Shown in pieces: positions 21,839 through 28,621 of a DNA stretch of 51,590 nucleotides. The notes below the pieces were generated by a model, which was given only the letters and a program-made list of their open reading frames with translations, was not told the DNA's origin and searched no databases. This DNA is from a virus, in the IMG/VR virus record IMGVR_UViG_3300021224_000010, positions 1-51,590 of that record. One strand, given 5' to 3'. Within the stretch, counting starts at the first letter, position 1. The number at the start of each line of letters is the position of its first letter. A program made the translations under genes and the position numbers.

Positions 21839-22266
21839 GACTGTTCCCCCTAAAGCCAGTGAGCCCAGCGCCGAAGCGCGCCAAGGGCGTTGACCGGGAA
21901 GGTATGGAGCAAGCTGCCCTGATGAGAGAAATCAGCGTGCGCTACCCGGCCGCTGCGAAGCTGATCTACCACGTCCCGAACGGCGGCTACCGCCACAAAC
22001 TGGTGGCGATCAAGCTCAAAGAGCAGGGCGTGAAGGCCGGCGTTCCCGACCTGGTGCTGCCGATGGCCCGCGGTGGGTATTTCGGGCTGTACATCGAATT
22101 TAAGGCCCGGGCGCCGTATGACGCAGCCGTCTCCCCGGCCCAGGACGCATACCTGCAGGCGCTGACCGATCAGGGTTATTTGGCCATCGTCTGCCGTGGG
22201 CACGTCGACGCCATTGAGGCGATCCGCGCCTACCTACTTCAACCACAAACGAGGGCGGCCGCATGA
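21835..22266 (+). CDS. VRR-NUC domain nuclease
   Basis: A 143-residue protein of the VRR-NUC type. After a basic N-terminus it shows EQAALMREISVRYPAAAKLI, HVPNGGYR, then KAGVPDLVLPMARGGYFGLY and IEFKARA: E, D and E-x-K of a PD-(D/E)XK core. Such small phage proteins can act as structure-specific (Holliday-junction-like) nucleases. The start is TTG in a TTGA overlap; no better start is present. The cluster with DUF1364 looks like a DNA-processing set. Confidence 0.88.
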   Translation: MRLFPLKPVSPAPKRAKGVDREGMEQAALMREISVRYPAAAKLIYHVPNGGYRHKLVAIKLKEQGVKAGVPDLVLPMARGGYFGLYIEFKARAPYDAAVSPAQDAYLQALTDQGYLAIVCRGHVDAIEAIRAYLLQPQTRAAA

Positions 22267-22535
22267 GCCATAACTTCAAGCCGGGCGATCTGGCGCTGGT
22301 TATCAATCACACCTTCCCACCAGTGATCGGCACGTGCGTCGAGCTGATAAGCCGCCATATGGTGAGTCCGGTGGATCGCAAAGACCCAATGGACCCAGGG
22401 GTGTATGAGCAAGAAGGTGGTGATCCGGTATGGGTCGTGAGCGAGGACAAAGCCATCGTTTGGGAGAAGTGGCTGATGCCCCTGCGCGGTGACTTCGCTC
22501 CCGAGCAGCAGAAGTCGCGGGAGGTGATCTCGTGA
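22263..22535 (+). CDS. Hypothetical protein, possible SH3-like barrel
   Basis: A 90-residue protein that starts MSHNFKPGDLALVINHTFPP and goes on as alternating short strands (DPVWVVSEDKAIVWEKWLMP), a pattern often seen in small SH3-like or beta-barrel proteins. No active-site motif. It overlaps both neighbours by 4 bp in the tightly packed nin-like region, which supports expression. Function unknown. Confidence 0.72.
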   Translation: MSHNFKPGDLALVINHTFPPVIGTCVELISRHMVSPVDRKDPMDPGVYEQEGGDPVWVVSEDKAIVWEKWLMPLRGDFAPEQQKSREVIS

Positions 22536-23812
22536 CGACCGCTGCTGTGAAGATCACCGACGCTGAAATCAAGCGGCAGGCCGCCGGTGCCGCACGCGAT
22601 CTTCGGGACGTCGAGGCCCGAGGCCTTTACCTGCGCTTCGCGAAAGATCGCGTCCGGGGCTCCTGGTACCTGGTGGTAAAGGGAGAGTGGAAGCTGATCG
22701 GCCGGCACCCAGACCTCAGTGCCAAGCAGGTCGCCGCAGCATTGCCAGGCATCCGCTTGCGCCTGGATGCCGGGGAAGGTTCCAACCTGTCCAAGTGGCT
22801 GCTGGTGGACGAGCTGCTGGACTGGTACGCCGATCGCATGGCCCGGGACCGGAGCCTTTCGAGCAAGCGCAAGAAGACAGGTGCCTCATTGATCAAGTGC
22901 CACCTGAAGCCACTGCTCGGCGCTGTGCCGCTGGCCTCGGTTGATAAGTCCACCCTGGATGACCGGTTCATGTGGCCGGCCCAAGAATCCATCGGCATCG
23001 ACTACGTGCGCTCGGCGTTCCAGTTGCTGGCCCTGGCCTTCCGCCAGGCATTCAAGCTGCGCCTGATCACCAGCAACCCGATGAAGGACGTGAAATTCAG
23101 CGATTTCTCCAAGGCCAAGGTCGGGGTCAAGCCGTCGCGGCTGCGTGTCACCCAGCTCCAGGACCTGCTGACCCTGCTGCGCGACTCAATGGTCAGCACC
23201 CCGGCTGACGCCATGCTGGCCCTGATGATGCTGTGCCACGGCACTCGGATCGGCGAGACCCGTCAGGCGCAGTGGTCGCACGTCAGCTTGGCTGAGCGCG
23301 AGTGGTTCATCCCGGCCGAGAACACCAAGACCGGCGTCGAGAACCACCTGCCACTGACCGACCAAGTTCGTCAGCTGCTGATCACCTACCGCGACATTCA
23401 GTGGGCCGGTGGCTATGACGGCCAGTTCCTGTTTCCGTCCCGCAAAGGCAAGTCGCTCAGTGAAGGCCAGGCCAGCGCCGTGTTCGCGCGCCTGGGCGAG
23501 GGTGAATGGACGAGCCACGACCTGCGCAAGGTGGCCCGGACCGGTTGGGCAGACATCGGCATCGACCACCTAATCGGTGAGCTGCTGATCAACCACGCCA
23601 TGGGCCACAACGTGAAGGTGTACATCCAGTCGGACGTGATGGCCCGCAAGCGTGATGCCTTGGATCGGTGGTGTGCGTATCTAGACGCGAAGGGTTTCAG
23701 GCGCATTCATGACTTGACCGGCTTTAGATTGGGAGATTCCGGTAATGCCCCAGAAGCCGCAGAGAACAAGGGCTGCGAGCCCATTCAAGAAACAACCATA
23801 GGCGAGGTTTAA
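22532..23812 (+). CDS. Second tyrosine recombinase, in the replication region
   Basis: A 426-residue integrase-like protein of the type with a DUF4102-like N-terminal arm (residues about 1-90) and a catalytic domain with R239 (GTRIGETR), K266 (TKTGVENHLP), H329 and R332 (SHDLRKVARTGW), H355 and Y364 (KVYIQSD). All catalytic residues are present, so it is probably active. It is not next to an excisionase or an att-like site; it lies between small nin genes, coupled by ATGA. It may resolve multimers, act at another site, or be a relic of another element. GTG start. Confidence 0.9.
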   Translation: MTTAAVKITDAEIKRQAAGAARDLRDVEARGLYLRFAKDRVRGSWYLVVKGEWKLIGRHPDLSAKQVAAALPGIRLRLDAGEGSNLSKWLLVDELLDWYADRMARDRSLSSKRKKTGASLIKCHLKPLLGAVPLASVDKSTLDDRFMWPAQESIGIDYVRSAFQLLALAFRQAFKLRLITSNPMKDVKFSDFSKAKVGVKPSRLRVTQLQDLLTLLRDSMVSTPADAMLALMMLCHGTRIGETRQAQWSHVSLAEREWFIPAENTKTGVENHLPLTDQVRQLLITYRDIQWAGGYDGQFLFPSRKGKSLSEGQASAVFARLGEGEWTSHDLRKVARTGWADIGIDHLIGELLINHAMGHNVKVYIQSDVMARKRDALDRWCAYLDAKGFRRIHDLTGFRLGDSGNAPEAAENKGCEPIQETTIGEV

Positions 23813-23814
23813 AA

Positions 23815-24069
23815 ATGGAAAATCTGACGTATTTGTCACTCGTCCACGACCGGGATCAGCGTGTAACAGTTCGGTATCGGGTCGGTGGTGTGCTGGTCAA
23901 AACGGAGGTTCTCGACGAGATGCCGGCTAAGTTCGACGACCAGGAATTGAACGGAGTCGTGTACACGCCTTTCGTGACCGTAGGTGTAGAGAAGGGCATG
24001 CATGATGTTGGCGGTGCACTCATCCCTGCCGCGTGTGATGTGCATCTGCGCAAGGTGGCAGCCAAATGA
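23815..24069 (+). CDS. Hypothetical nin-region protein, 84 aa
   Basis: An 84-residue protein of predicted all-beta nature (VTVRYRVGGVLVKTEVL, GVVYTPFVTVGVE). It starts 2 bp after the second integrase with ATG, and its stop overlaps the next gene by ATGA. The ribosome site GAGG lies in the end of the integrase gene. No recognised domain; conserved-looking but unnamed. Confidence 0.68.
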   Translation: MENLTYLSLVHDRDQRVTVRYRVGGVLVKTEVLDEMPAKFDDQELNGVVYTPFVTVGVEKGMHDVGGALIPAACDVHLRKVAAK

Positions 24070-24383
24070 AGAAGTCCCACGGCCCAGCATTCCGCGCCGC
24101 TCAGTTGGACCTGGCCAAGTGCCCGGCCTGTCGTGGTCGGGCGGTGATCAAGGGCGTTTTCCACGAACTAGCCTGCGTGCAGTGCAACGCCTCGGGCTGG
24201 GTCACCGCCGGAACCGGTGACGCGCTGCCGCTGGAGGTGCTGGTGACACAGTTGAGCATTCGTCTTCAGGCTGCCGAGAACCAGATCGCACAGTTCAACT
24301 GCTTCAAGCCTGCCGGTGCTGAAGCGCAATACAACGAGAACAACCGCCGTGGCCCTGGTGCCACCAACTTCACAGGGGATTGA
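24066..24383 (+). CDS. Zinc-finger-like nin-region protein
   Basis: A 105-residue protein with C-x2-C (CPACRGRAVIKG, residues 19-30) and C-x2-C (CVQCNASGW), a DnaJ-like or ribbon zinc knuckle, then a helical section (LEVLVTQLSIRLQAAENQIA). Typical of small phage proteins before Q. ATGA overlap with the upstream gene and 3 bp from the antiterminator gene. The zinc site is seen in the sequence; the partner or nucleic acid it binds is unknown. Confidence 0.72.
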   Translation: MKKSHGPAFRAAQLDLAKCPACRGRAVIKGVFHELACVQCNASGWVTAGTGDALPLEVLVTQLSIRLQAAENQIAQFNCFKPAGAEAQYNENNRRGPGATNFTGD

Positions 24384-24386
24384 GCC

Positions 24387-24740
24387 ATGGCCTTCACACC
24401 GACCTTTAAAGAACGCACCGCCGAGGATCTTCTAGAGCATTGGGGCCGCTGGGTTGTCCTGGGCTCGGGCGTGTCCTGCTGCGCCTCCCGCGAGAACACA
24501 GTGCTTTCCCCGATCATCACGGATGACGACGCGCTGCTGATCGATGGGCTGATGGGTCGCCTACTTAAGCGCTACCCCGAATGTGGCCAGGTTGTCATGA
24601 AGTACTACACCAGTCGGGACACCTCGCTGATGGAGGTTGGCAAGAAAATGAAGTTCGGCGAGGAGAAGACGCGCGGTCTCTGGAAGGCGGGTATTGCATG
24701 GATTGATGGGGCGTTAGATATTCGTCGTCAGGCCGCTTGA
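24387..24740 (+). CDS. Q: Antiterminator Q-like late regulator
   Basis: A 117-residue protein of the short Q-antiterminator family. The C-terminal part (TSLMEVGKKMKFGEEKTRGL then WKAGIAWIDGAL) is a helix-turn-helix like sigma region 4, and the N-terminus has LLEHWGRWVV. It is the last gene of the rightward early operon and is followed immediately by the presumed late promoter and a terminator, exactly where lambda has Q, pR' and tR'. It should let polymerase read through the late-operon terminators. Confidence 0.85.
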   Translation: MAFTPTFKERTAEDLLEHWGRWVVLGSGVSCCASRENTVLSPIITDDDALLIDGLMGRLLKRYPECGQVVMKYYTSRDTSLMEVGKKMKFGEEKTRGLWKAGIAWIDGALDIRRQAA

Positions 24741-24763
24741 CAGGCCCGGGGATGATATATAGA
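24737..24763 (+). promoter_or_regulatory. Probable late promoter (pR' equivalent)
   Basis: TTGACA (24737-24742) overlaps the end of Q; TATATA/TATAGA follows at 24756-24763 with a short spacer of 13-15 bp. The GC-rich spacer and a terminator 30-50 bp downstream fit a Q-utilising late promoter with a pause and terminator. The -10 assignment is uncertain. Confidence 0.55.
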
Positions 24764-24790
24764 TTTCAGTTACTTTGCGGTTTTTCCGCG

Positions 24791-24824
24791 AGCAAAGCCC
24801 GACCATAGAGTTGGGCTTTTTGCT
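24791..24824 (+). terminator. Terminator behind the late promoter (tR' equivalent)
   Basis: AGCAAAGCCC (24791-24800), 12-base loop, GGGCTTTTTGCT (24813-24824): a strong stem with a T run. It would make the late transcript abortive until Q is present. Confidence 0.82.
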
Positions 24825-24875
24825 ATCTGTCATTTGTGAGAGTATTTCCCTTTACCTTTAACTGAGGGAATAGTT

Positions 24876-25130
24876 GTGGTTAAACAAAATTACAGTGATG
24901 AAATACAGAAGTTGATCAGCTACATAACAGATCAAGTTGCGCGCCATTTCGGTGATCCCTTGATGAATGAGCCGTTTGAAAGGGACTTCGATCGTGGCGA
25001 CGAGGCGATTGAGCATTCACGTTATGTCGGTGAAGGTGCCAGGCTGGGTCTTAGCGAAGATCTCCATCCCATGCGTGTGAGCGTCACGGTCGATGAGGAT
25101 GCTTACCGGTTCAAGGTAGAGCGCCACTAA
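24876..25130 (+). CDS. Hypothetical late-operon leader gene, 84 aa
   Basis: An 84-residue, charged, soluble protein (YITDQVARHFGDPLMNEPFE; GEGARLGLSEDLHPMRV). GTG at 24876 lies behind GAGGGAATAGTT. It stands alone between two terminators (24791-24824 and 25173-25199), which marks it as a separate insertion or a gene of the late leader. Lower GC than the holin and terminase genes. No known domain. Confidence 0.62.
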   Translation: MVKQNYSDEIQKLISYITDQVARHFGDPLMNEPFERDFDRGDEAIEHSRYVGEGARLGLSEDLHPMRVSVTVDEDAYRFKVERH

Positions 25131-25172
25131 CTTCTGTCGGCAACAATCTAAAAATACGTTTTTCTATCCGTA

Positions 25173-25199
25173 AAGCCCCAGTAAATGCTGGGGCTTTTT
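25173..25199 (+). terminator. Intrinsic terminator before the holin gene
   Basis: AAGCCCCAG, loop TAAATG, CTGGGGCTTTTT: 7-9 bp GC-rich stem with a T run. It lies between the 84-aa gene and the holin, so holin and all late genes would need antitermination. Confidence 0.87.
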
Positions 25200-25231
25200 C
25201 ATTTGCGCTCCCCGAAAGGGAGGACTCGAGA

Positions 25232-25561
25232 ATGCCGAACATGCCAGATAAGCCAGACACCTGGGCATTGATGCTTGCGTGGCTGAGCCAGCATGCGCCG
25301 ATCCTTTACCCGGCAGGGCTGTCCTTCGCCATGGCTGTGTTGCGGATCACCTATGGTGGTGGCTCGCGCCGACAGATGCTGGTGGAAGGCGTGATGTGTG
25401 GCGGCTTGACCCTGACCATCATTAGCGGTCTTGAGTTCTTCGGGCTGCCACAGAGCATGGCCACCTTCGTCGGCGGCTGGGTTGGCTTCCTCGGTGTGGA
25501 GAAGATCCGGTCGATAGCGGACCGGGTGACTGACTTCAAGCTCCCCAACAGGACGCCATAA
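25232..25561 (+). CDS. Holin, lambda-type family
   Basis: A 109-residue membrane protein with three hydrophobic segments (about residues 12-36, 50-68 and 75-91) and a charged C-terminal tail (KIRSIADRVTDFKLPNRTP), matching the phage holin family that includes lambda-type S. It starts DKPDTWALMLAWLSQHAP. GGAGG lies well placed before ATG. It permeabilises the inner membrane to release endolysin, which lies 23 kb away after the tail genes, so the lysis functions are split. Confidence 0.85.
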   Translation: MPNMPDKPDTWALMLAWLSQHAPILYPAGLSFAMAVLRITYGGGSRRQMLVEGVMCGGLTLTIISGLEFFGLPQSMATFVGGWVGFLGVEKIRSIADRVTDFKLPNRTP

Positions 25562-25563
25562 CT

Positions 25564-25761
25564 GTGGCCTGTGGTGGATGTTCCGACAGGCGCGAATGGA
25601 TCATCAAGATGGCGAGGCTGGCATATGAGCGGGCGAGCGAATTGTTTAATGGTCGAGATGCTGACCGAACTGAAGAAGCAAACCGCGCTGCTGGAGCGGA
25701 TGGAGGCGCACCAGGCGCTGCTGATCCAAGTGCTGGCAGAGGAGCAGGACCAAGACCCTGA
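25564..25761 (+). CDS. Possible small gene overlapping the coiled-coil gene
   Basis: GTG at 25564, 2 bp after the holin stop and with AGGA eight bases upstream, opens a frame whose first 28 residues (ACGGCSDRREWIIKMARL, then AYERASELF) look protein-like. The rest is Gly/Ala/Pro-rich and overlaps the coiled-coil gene in another frame. In a third frame TAA falls at the TAATG before MVEMLTELKKQ, which would be a natural end, so a small frameshift may have extended it. Uncertain. Confidence 0.35.
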   Translation: MACGGCSDRREWIIKMARLAYERASELFNGRDADRTEEANRAAGADGGAPGAADPSAGRGAGPRP

Positions 25762-25804
25762 TGCCATGCCGATGACTTACATGGATGGGAGTAGCGTGAC
25801 CTAA
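25625..25804 (+). CDS. Small coiled-coil phage protein
   Basis: A 59-residue protein with a heptad-rich helix (MLTELKKQTALLERMEAHQA) followed by LLIQVLAEEQDQDPDAMPMT, a type often found between holin and HNH genes in Pseudomonas phages. ATG 25625 has GAGG seven bases upstream; ATG at 25649 (MVEMLTEL) is another possible start. Ends in TAATG with the HNH gene. Function unknown; an adaptor or lysis accessory role is possible. Confidence 0.65.
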   Translation: MSGRANCLMVEMLTELKKQTALLERMEAHQALLIQVLAEEQDQDPDAMPMTYMDGSSVT

Positions 25805-26130
25805 TGGGCAGGCTATCTACCATCAAGCCGCGCATGAGTGCAGCGGAAGGCAGGCCGTTCGCTGTGCCTGTTGCTACCGAAGGATCAGAAGGGTGGGGAT
25901 CAGGCCGGGGTGGTCGTCCATGGAGGCGTATTCGTGCCGCCATCCTCCTGCGTGACAACTACACATGTCAGGCCTGCGGCCTCATCACACAGAAGCTTGA
26001 GGTGGACCACATCGTCAATCGCGCACTGGGCGGCTCCGACGATGATTGCAACCTCCAAGCTCTTTGTATCCCTTGCCACAAGCTGAAGACGGCCGCCGAG
26101 TCGGCTCAGGGTGCAGGTCGCGTGGTCTGA
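25804..26130 (+). CDS. HNH endonuclease next to terminase
   Basis: A 108-residue HNH nuclease. The motif runs RAAILLRDNYTCQACG (about residues 44-59), then LEVDHIVNRALGG and NLQALCIPCHKLKT, giving the paired C-x2-C zinc ligands and the catalytic His of the D-H pair. HNH proteins beside the terminase genes of HK97/phi-type cos phages take part in cos cleavage and packaging, so a role with the terminase is likely. Overlap TAATG with the previous gene. Confidence 0.92.
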   Translation: MGRLSTIKPRMSAAEGRPFAVPVATEGSEGWGSGRGGRPWRRIRAAILLRDNYTCQACGLITQKLEVDHIVNRALGGSDDDCNLQALCIPCHKLKTAAESAQGAGRVV

Positions 26131-26285
26131 TCGTCGGGCGGACGGGTAAATGAGAAGAATTTTCATTTGATCGACTGCGGCACGCCAGTGCCCCGGGGGC
26201 GGTTCGAAACCATGGAGCCTTTTCTGTAGGACACCGCCCCCGATCTCATTTAGAGATTTTTTCCCCCCTCACAGGTTTTTTGTTA
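26131..26285. other. Probable cos region
   Basis: Between HNH and small terminase. It holds two inverted repeats, AAATGA/TCATTT near 26147-26167 and CGGGGGCGGT (26194-26203) with ACCGCCCCCG (26233-26242), enclosing 29 bp. A weaker hairpin ATCTC-ATTTA-GAGAT with T run follows (26243-26262). The position and the GC-rich dyad suit a cohesive-end site and terminase binding region, but the cut points cannot be read from sequence alone. Confidence 0.5.
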
Positions 26286-26774
26286 ATGGCTTTAACAACC
26301 AAACAGCGCGCATTTATCGAGTCTGTTAGGAGGGGTGCGTCCAATCGTGACGCAGCGATAGCCGCAGGATACGCAGCCTCCAGCGCTTCGGCCGCAGGTT
26401 CAAGGCTGGCAAAACATCCAATGGTGATTGCCGCGTTGGCCGGCGCACCCATTAACAAAAATGTTAAAGCCGGCGCGCCTGCTCGGCTGCCCAGGCAGGC
26501 TCCTCTTGATCTGGAGGAGGGCGCCGAAGAGTTCTCGTTCGATGCTGCCAAGGTCTTGTCTTTCTCCGACCCGAAAGACTTTCTTCTGGCCACCATGAAC
26601 GACTTCAGCACTGAGCCGAAGTTGAGAGTTGATGCCGCCAAGGCCTTGATGCCTTTCGTACACCAGCGCAAAGGCGAGGGCGGGAAGAAGGAAGAAAAGG
26701 ACCAGGCCGCCAAATCAGCGAGCAAGGGTAAGTTCGGTGCTGCCGCACCGCCTCAACTGAGATCGGTGAAATAA
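26286..26774 (+). CDS. terS: Terminase small subunit
   Basis: A 162-residue protein of the Terminase_2 family. LTTKQRAFIESVRRGASNRD then AAIAAGYAASSASAAGSRLA is the typical N-terminal DNA-binding domain that recognises the packaging site. The middle (FSDPKDFLLATMNDFS, LRVDAAKALMPFVH) is helical and the C-terminus is basic. ATG 26286 is used rather than the TTG at 26280. It is directly followed by the large subunit. Confidence 0.92.
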   Translation: MALTTKQRAFIESVRRGASNRDAAIAAGYAASSASAAGSRLAKHPMVIAALAGAPINKNVKAGAPARLPRQAPLDLEEGAEEFSFDAAKVLSFSDPKDFLLATMNDFSTEPKLRVDAAKALMPFVHQRKGEGGKKEEKDQAAKSASKGKFGAAAPPQLRSVK

Positions 26775-28463
26775 ATGAGCGAACCCGTCTGGAGTACCAG
26801 TTGCCCAGATTGGGAAACGAAGATTGTGAATCGCCAGTCGCTCGTGCCCTTTGCTCCGCTGTTTCCTGAAGAAGCGCGGGCTTGTATGCAGGTCATGGGC
26901 GACCTTCGCATTGTGGATGCGCCAGGTAGTCCGCTGATCAGTGAGTCATGCGCCCCTTGGATCGATGATCTGGGGAGCGCCATCTTTGGTGCATACAACG
27001 CCGATACCGGGGAGCGGCTCATCAAGGAGTTCTTCCTGCTCATCAGCAAAAAGAACGCAAAAAGCACGATTGCCGCTGCAATCATGCTGACCGTATTGAT
27101 CCGCAACTGGCGGCAGTCCGCAGAGTTCATCATTTTGGCACCCACCATTGAGGTGGCAAATAATGCGTATGCCCCAGCCCGGGACATGGTCAAGCATGAT
27201 GAGGAGCTGAGCGCGCTTTTGCATGTTCAGGATCACGTCCGAACGATCACACACCGCGAGTCGGGAGCGACCTTGAAAGTGGTTGCTGCTGACCAGAATA
27301 CAGTTGGCGGTAAGAAGGCGGCTGTTGTCCTGGTCGACGAGTTGCACCTGTTCGGCAAGAACCCGCACGCAGCGAACATGCTTCGAGAAGCGACTGGTGG
27401 ATTGGCTTCTCGGCCAGAAGGTTTCGTGATTTACCTCACGACCCAGTCGGACCAACCGCCGGCGGGTGTTTTCCGTGAAAAGCTGATGTACGCCCGTGGC
27501 GTGCGCGACGGCACGATTGTTGACCCGAACTTTCTTCCGATCATCTATGAGTTCCCGAAGCGGATGCTCGATGCCGGAACCCATCGGTCGCCCGAGAACT
27601 TCTACGTCACCAATCCGAATATGGGTTACTCGGTCAGTGAAAAATTCCTGATTCGTGAGATGGGCAAGGCTGAGGAGGCGGGAGAGGCCGAGGTGCTTGG
27701 GTTTATGTCCAAGCATTTGAACGTTGAAATCGGTCTTGCGCTGCGCTCTGACCGCTGGGCTGGTGCTGATTTTTGGGCTGCGGCGGCTATCCCAGTTTTG
27801 ACCTTGGACAAGCTGATCGAAATGTCCGAGGTGATTGCGGTGGGGATCGATGGTGGGGGGCTTGATGACCTTCTTGGATTTGCTGCCGTGGGCCGTGACA
27901 AGCGAACCCGCGATTGGCTGGTCTGGACTCATGCCTGGGCTCACCCGTCAGTGCTTGAGCGGCGAAAGGCAGAGGCTCCACGCTTCAGGGATTTCGAGAA
28001 GGACGGGAATCTGACGTTGTCTGAGCGCATTGGCGACGATGTTGCCGACGTGGCTGACCTGGTGGAGCAGGTAGAGGCGTCTGGTCTCCTTGATAAGGTT
28101 GGCTGCGACCCGGTCGGCATTGGGGCGATTTATGACGCAATGATTGAGCGAGAGATACCCCCGGAAAAGATTGTTGCGATCAGTCAGGGCTGGAAGCTAG
28201 GCGGGGCGATCAAGACCGCTGAGCGCAAGCTTGCCGAGGGCGGCATGAAGCACGGGGGCCAGGCAATGATGGCCTGGTGCGTGAGTAACGCAAAGGTTGA
28301 GCCCAGAGCCAACTCCATCTTAATCACCAAACAAGCCAGCGGGTCGGCCAAGATCGACCCCTTAATGGCTCTATTTAACGCTGTGACCCTGATATCTCTG
28401 AACCCTGAAGGCCGGGGCAATGACGACTTCATGGCTGCCATTCGGAACCCGATAATTGTATGA
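26775..28463 (+). CDS. terL: Terminase large subunit
   Basis: A 562-residue ATPase-nuclease that packages DNA into the prohead. The Walker A variant is SKKNAKST (residues 91-98), Walker B with catalytic Glu is VVLVDELH (184-191), and a nuclease domain begins near VIAVGIDGGGLDDLLG. The length and motifs fit the HK97-type Terminase_1 family. It abuts the small subunit and overlaps a small membrane gene by ATGA. Confidence 0.95.
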   Translation: MSEPVWSTSCPDWETKIVNRQSLVPFAPLFPEEARACMQVMGDLRIVDAPGSPLISESCAPWIDDLGSAIFGAYNADTGERLIKEFFLLISKKNAKSTIAAAIMLTVLIRNWRQSAEFIILAPTIEVANNAYAPARDMVKHDEELSALLHVQDHVRTITHRESGATLKVVAADQNTVGGKKAAVVLVDELHLFGKNPHAANMLREATGGLASRPEGFVIYLTTQSDQPPAGVFREKLMYARGVRDGTIVDPNFLPIIYEFPKRMLDAGTHRSPENFYVTNPNMGYSVSEKFLIREMGKAEEAGEAEVLGFMSKHLNVEIGLALRSDRWAGADFWAAAAIPVLTLDKLIEMSEVIAVGIDGGGLDDLLGFAAVGRDKRTRDWLVWTHAWAHPSVLERRKAEAPRFRDFEKDGNLTLSERIGDDVADVADLVEQVEASGLLDKVGCDPVGIGAIYDAMIEREIPPEKIVAISQGWKLGGAIKTAERKLAEGGMKHGGQAMMAWCVSNAKVEPRANSILITKQASGSAKIDPLMALFNAVTLISLNPEGRGNDDFMAAIRNPIIV

Positions 28464-28621
28464 ATCCATTGCACGTATTTGTAGCCGCTGCTCTGTGCGG
28501 GTTCGCCCTGGCCGTGGCGGGGGTCTACGTTCTTGCCGGCTTAGGCTGGTCACTGCTGGCGGGATCGGTGTCCTTGCTTCTCATCGCTGGTTTCGTGCGC
28601 AAGGGGCTAACAGATGGCTAA
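28460..28621 (+). CDS. 53-residue two-TM protein between terminase and portal
   Basis: A small gene that overlaps terL by ATGA and the portal gene by 8 bp. MNPLHVFVAAALCGFALAVA then GVYVLAGLGWSLLAGSV: nearly wholly hydrophobic, two membrane helices, ending FVRKGLTDG. Its double overlap with two certain genes supports that it is real. Small hydrophobic proteins at this place occur in HK97-like modules without assigned function. Confidence 0.75.
   Translation: MNPLHVFVAAALCGFALAVAGVYVLAGLGWSLLAGSVSLLLIAGFVRKGLTDG

Noticed and set aside
26195-26220. GGTTCGAAACC, like the T-arm of a tRNA
   Set aside because: Only two stem pairs form around TTCGAAA and no acceptor or anticodon arms can be built, so it is not a tRNA or a tRNA 3' end acting as att.
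26946-27944. Long leftward frame opposite the terminase large subunit
   Set aside because: Antisense to terL with no start signal and no recognisable protein pattern.
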